From contig CANHJY010000009.1 in the NCBI GenBank assembly GCA_947461185.1, positions 1 through 15,890 on the forward strand: DNA of 15,890 nucleotides, written 5' to 3'. This document shows positions 15,479 through 15,890 of the stretch, one piece after another (position 1 is the stretch's first letter; the number at the start of each line of letters is the position of its first letter). The stretch comes from Flavobacteriales bacterium (GTDB taxonomy: Bacteria; Bacteroidota; Bacteroidia; Flavobacteriales_D; Crocinitomicaceae). Both the position numbers and the translations under genes were made by a program. Below the pieces are notes generated by a model. The model was not told the DNA's origin and ran no database searches. It saw only the letters and a list, made by a program, of their open reading frames with translations.

Positions 15479-15890
15479 ATAAAAATAAGAAATTAGTAAT
15501 TATGCTGCTCGCGGCTAGTGTGTTTATCGCAGTTGTTGTAGCAATTACAAATGATCCCCCTCCCCCTCCCCCTCCGCCGCCTAGTTCGAATCTTTTTACT
15601 CAGTTGAAATCAAAAATTGATTCGATGGAAATACAAGCCTATGAGGAAGAACAGTACAAAGGATTAAAACTTCTAATTGCCACATATGGCAAAAGCAAAC
15701 AGATCACCTCAACCGACTCCTTAAACCTCATTTCGTTATTAGAGTTGGGAAAATCAAAAAGCTTGGTCATCTCCTTTGATCAGCAAGAAAGCACTACTTG
15801 CATGGGGATAGTTTCCCTTGCCAAATGGACCGAAGAATTAAGAAGACAAGAAATCATCATTCCCTACCCCGAGGCTAAAAAGCGCATTCA
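15475..15890 (+). CDS. Membrane-anchored protein with polyproline linker, 3'-truncated by window edge
   Basis: The ATG at 15475 overlaps the TGA of the preceding gene (ATGA), which supports translational coupling and the start choice. The frame stays open for 138 codons to the window end. It begins with MNKNKK, a hydrophobic helix (about 7-24, LVIMLLAASVFIAVVVAI), and then nine consecutive prolines (28-36). The helix could be a membrane anchor or an uncleaved signal; no clear lipobox is seen. A coiled-coil-like helix (LKSKIDSMEIQAYEEEQYKG) and an alpha/beta-looking segment follow, including SKSLVISFDQQEST and CMGIVSLAKW. No family is recognised. The protein is expected in the periplasm and belongs to the same operon. 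It may continue well beyond the window, so its end and function cannot be judged. Confidence 0.72.
   Translation, partial: MNKNKKLVIMLLAASVFIAVVVAITNDPPPPPPPPPSSNLFTQLKSKIDSMEIQAYEEEQYKGLKLLIATYGKSKQITSTDSLNLISLLELGKSKSLVISFDQQESTTCMGIVSLAKWTEELRRQEIIIPYPEAKKRI
15556..15582 (+). repeat. C-rich hexamer repeat encoding polyproline
   Basis: Three perfect copies of CCCCCT are followed by CCGCCGCCT and encode nine prolines. On the - strand this gives three G5 runs spaced by single A residues, plus shorter GG runs, an exceptional base composition in this A/T-rich region. Gain or loss of one hexamer would change the linker by two prolines without shifting the frame. Confidence 0.8.

Noticed and set aside
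1..15890. CRISPR arrays, tRNA or rRNA genes, transposases and attachment sites
   Set aside because: No direct-repeat array, tRNA-like or rRNA-like sequence, transposase or integrase motif was seen on either strand.

Overview
The window is AT-rich and looks like a Bacteroidetes genome, most likely a Flavobacteriales-type relative. The reasons are very A/T-biased coding and spacer sequence, genes that start without Shine-Dalgarno sequences after A-rich leaders, exact matches to the Bacteroidetes -7 promoter box TAnnTTTG at 970-977 and 11198-11205, and thrombospondin type 3 repeats of the kind common in that phylum. All supported genes are on the + strand.

Layout. At the left edge is the 3' end of a DUF4116-repeat gene (1-573). 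A 448-base AT-rich spacer follows (574-1021), with a possible promoter, a perfect 9-bp inverted repeat and a short decayed-looking island. From 1022 to the right edge runs one tightly packed block of ten genes. The gaps are 3, 10, 3, 7, 3, 44, 4 and 7 bases, then a 4-base overlap. The order is: SrfB-like actin/Hsp70-fold protein; SrfC-like P-loop GTPase; SrfA-like single-pass membrane protein; two paralogous small membrane-anchored proteins with different outer domains; a second SrfA-like domain fused through a membrane segment to a subtilisin (S8) protease with a complete catalytic set; a four-helix membrane protein with a large outer loop; a second, different P-loop GTPase; a 658-residue trans-envelope protein with an outer TSP3 calcium-binding section; and the start of a membrane-anchored protein with a nine-proline linker, cut by the window end.

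How the genes may work together (inference). SrfB and SrfC identify this as an enlarged, Bacteroidetes-style relative of the proteobacterial srfABC locus. Three cytoplasmic nucleotide-dependent proteins (one actin-fold, two GTPases) are encoded with seven membrane-anchored proteins whose C-terminal parts or loops are predicted to face the periplasm. The duplicated SrfA-like cytoplasmic domain would be the natural docking point for SrfB and SrfC. The subtilase is the only obvious enzyme on the outer side. A plausible reading is an envelope-spanning signalling or conflict machine in which an outer event and proteolysis are coupled to cytoplasmic nucleotide switches. The function is not proven by the sequence. 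The 44-base gap before gene 7 carries a well-formed internal promoter candidate, which may split the operon into an SrfABC/protease half and a GTPase/TSP3 half.
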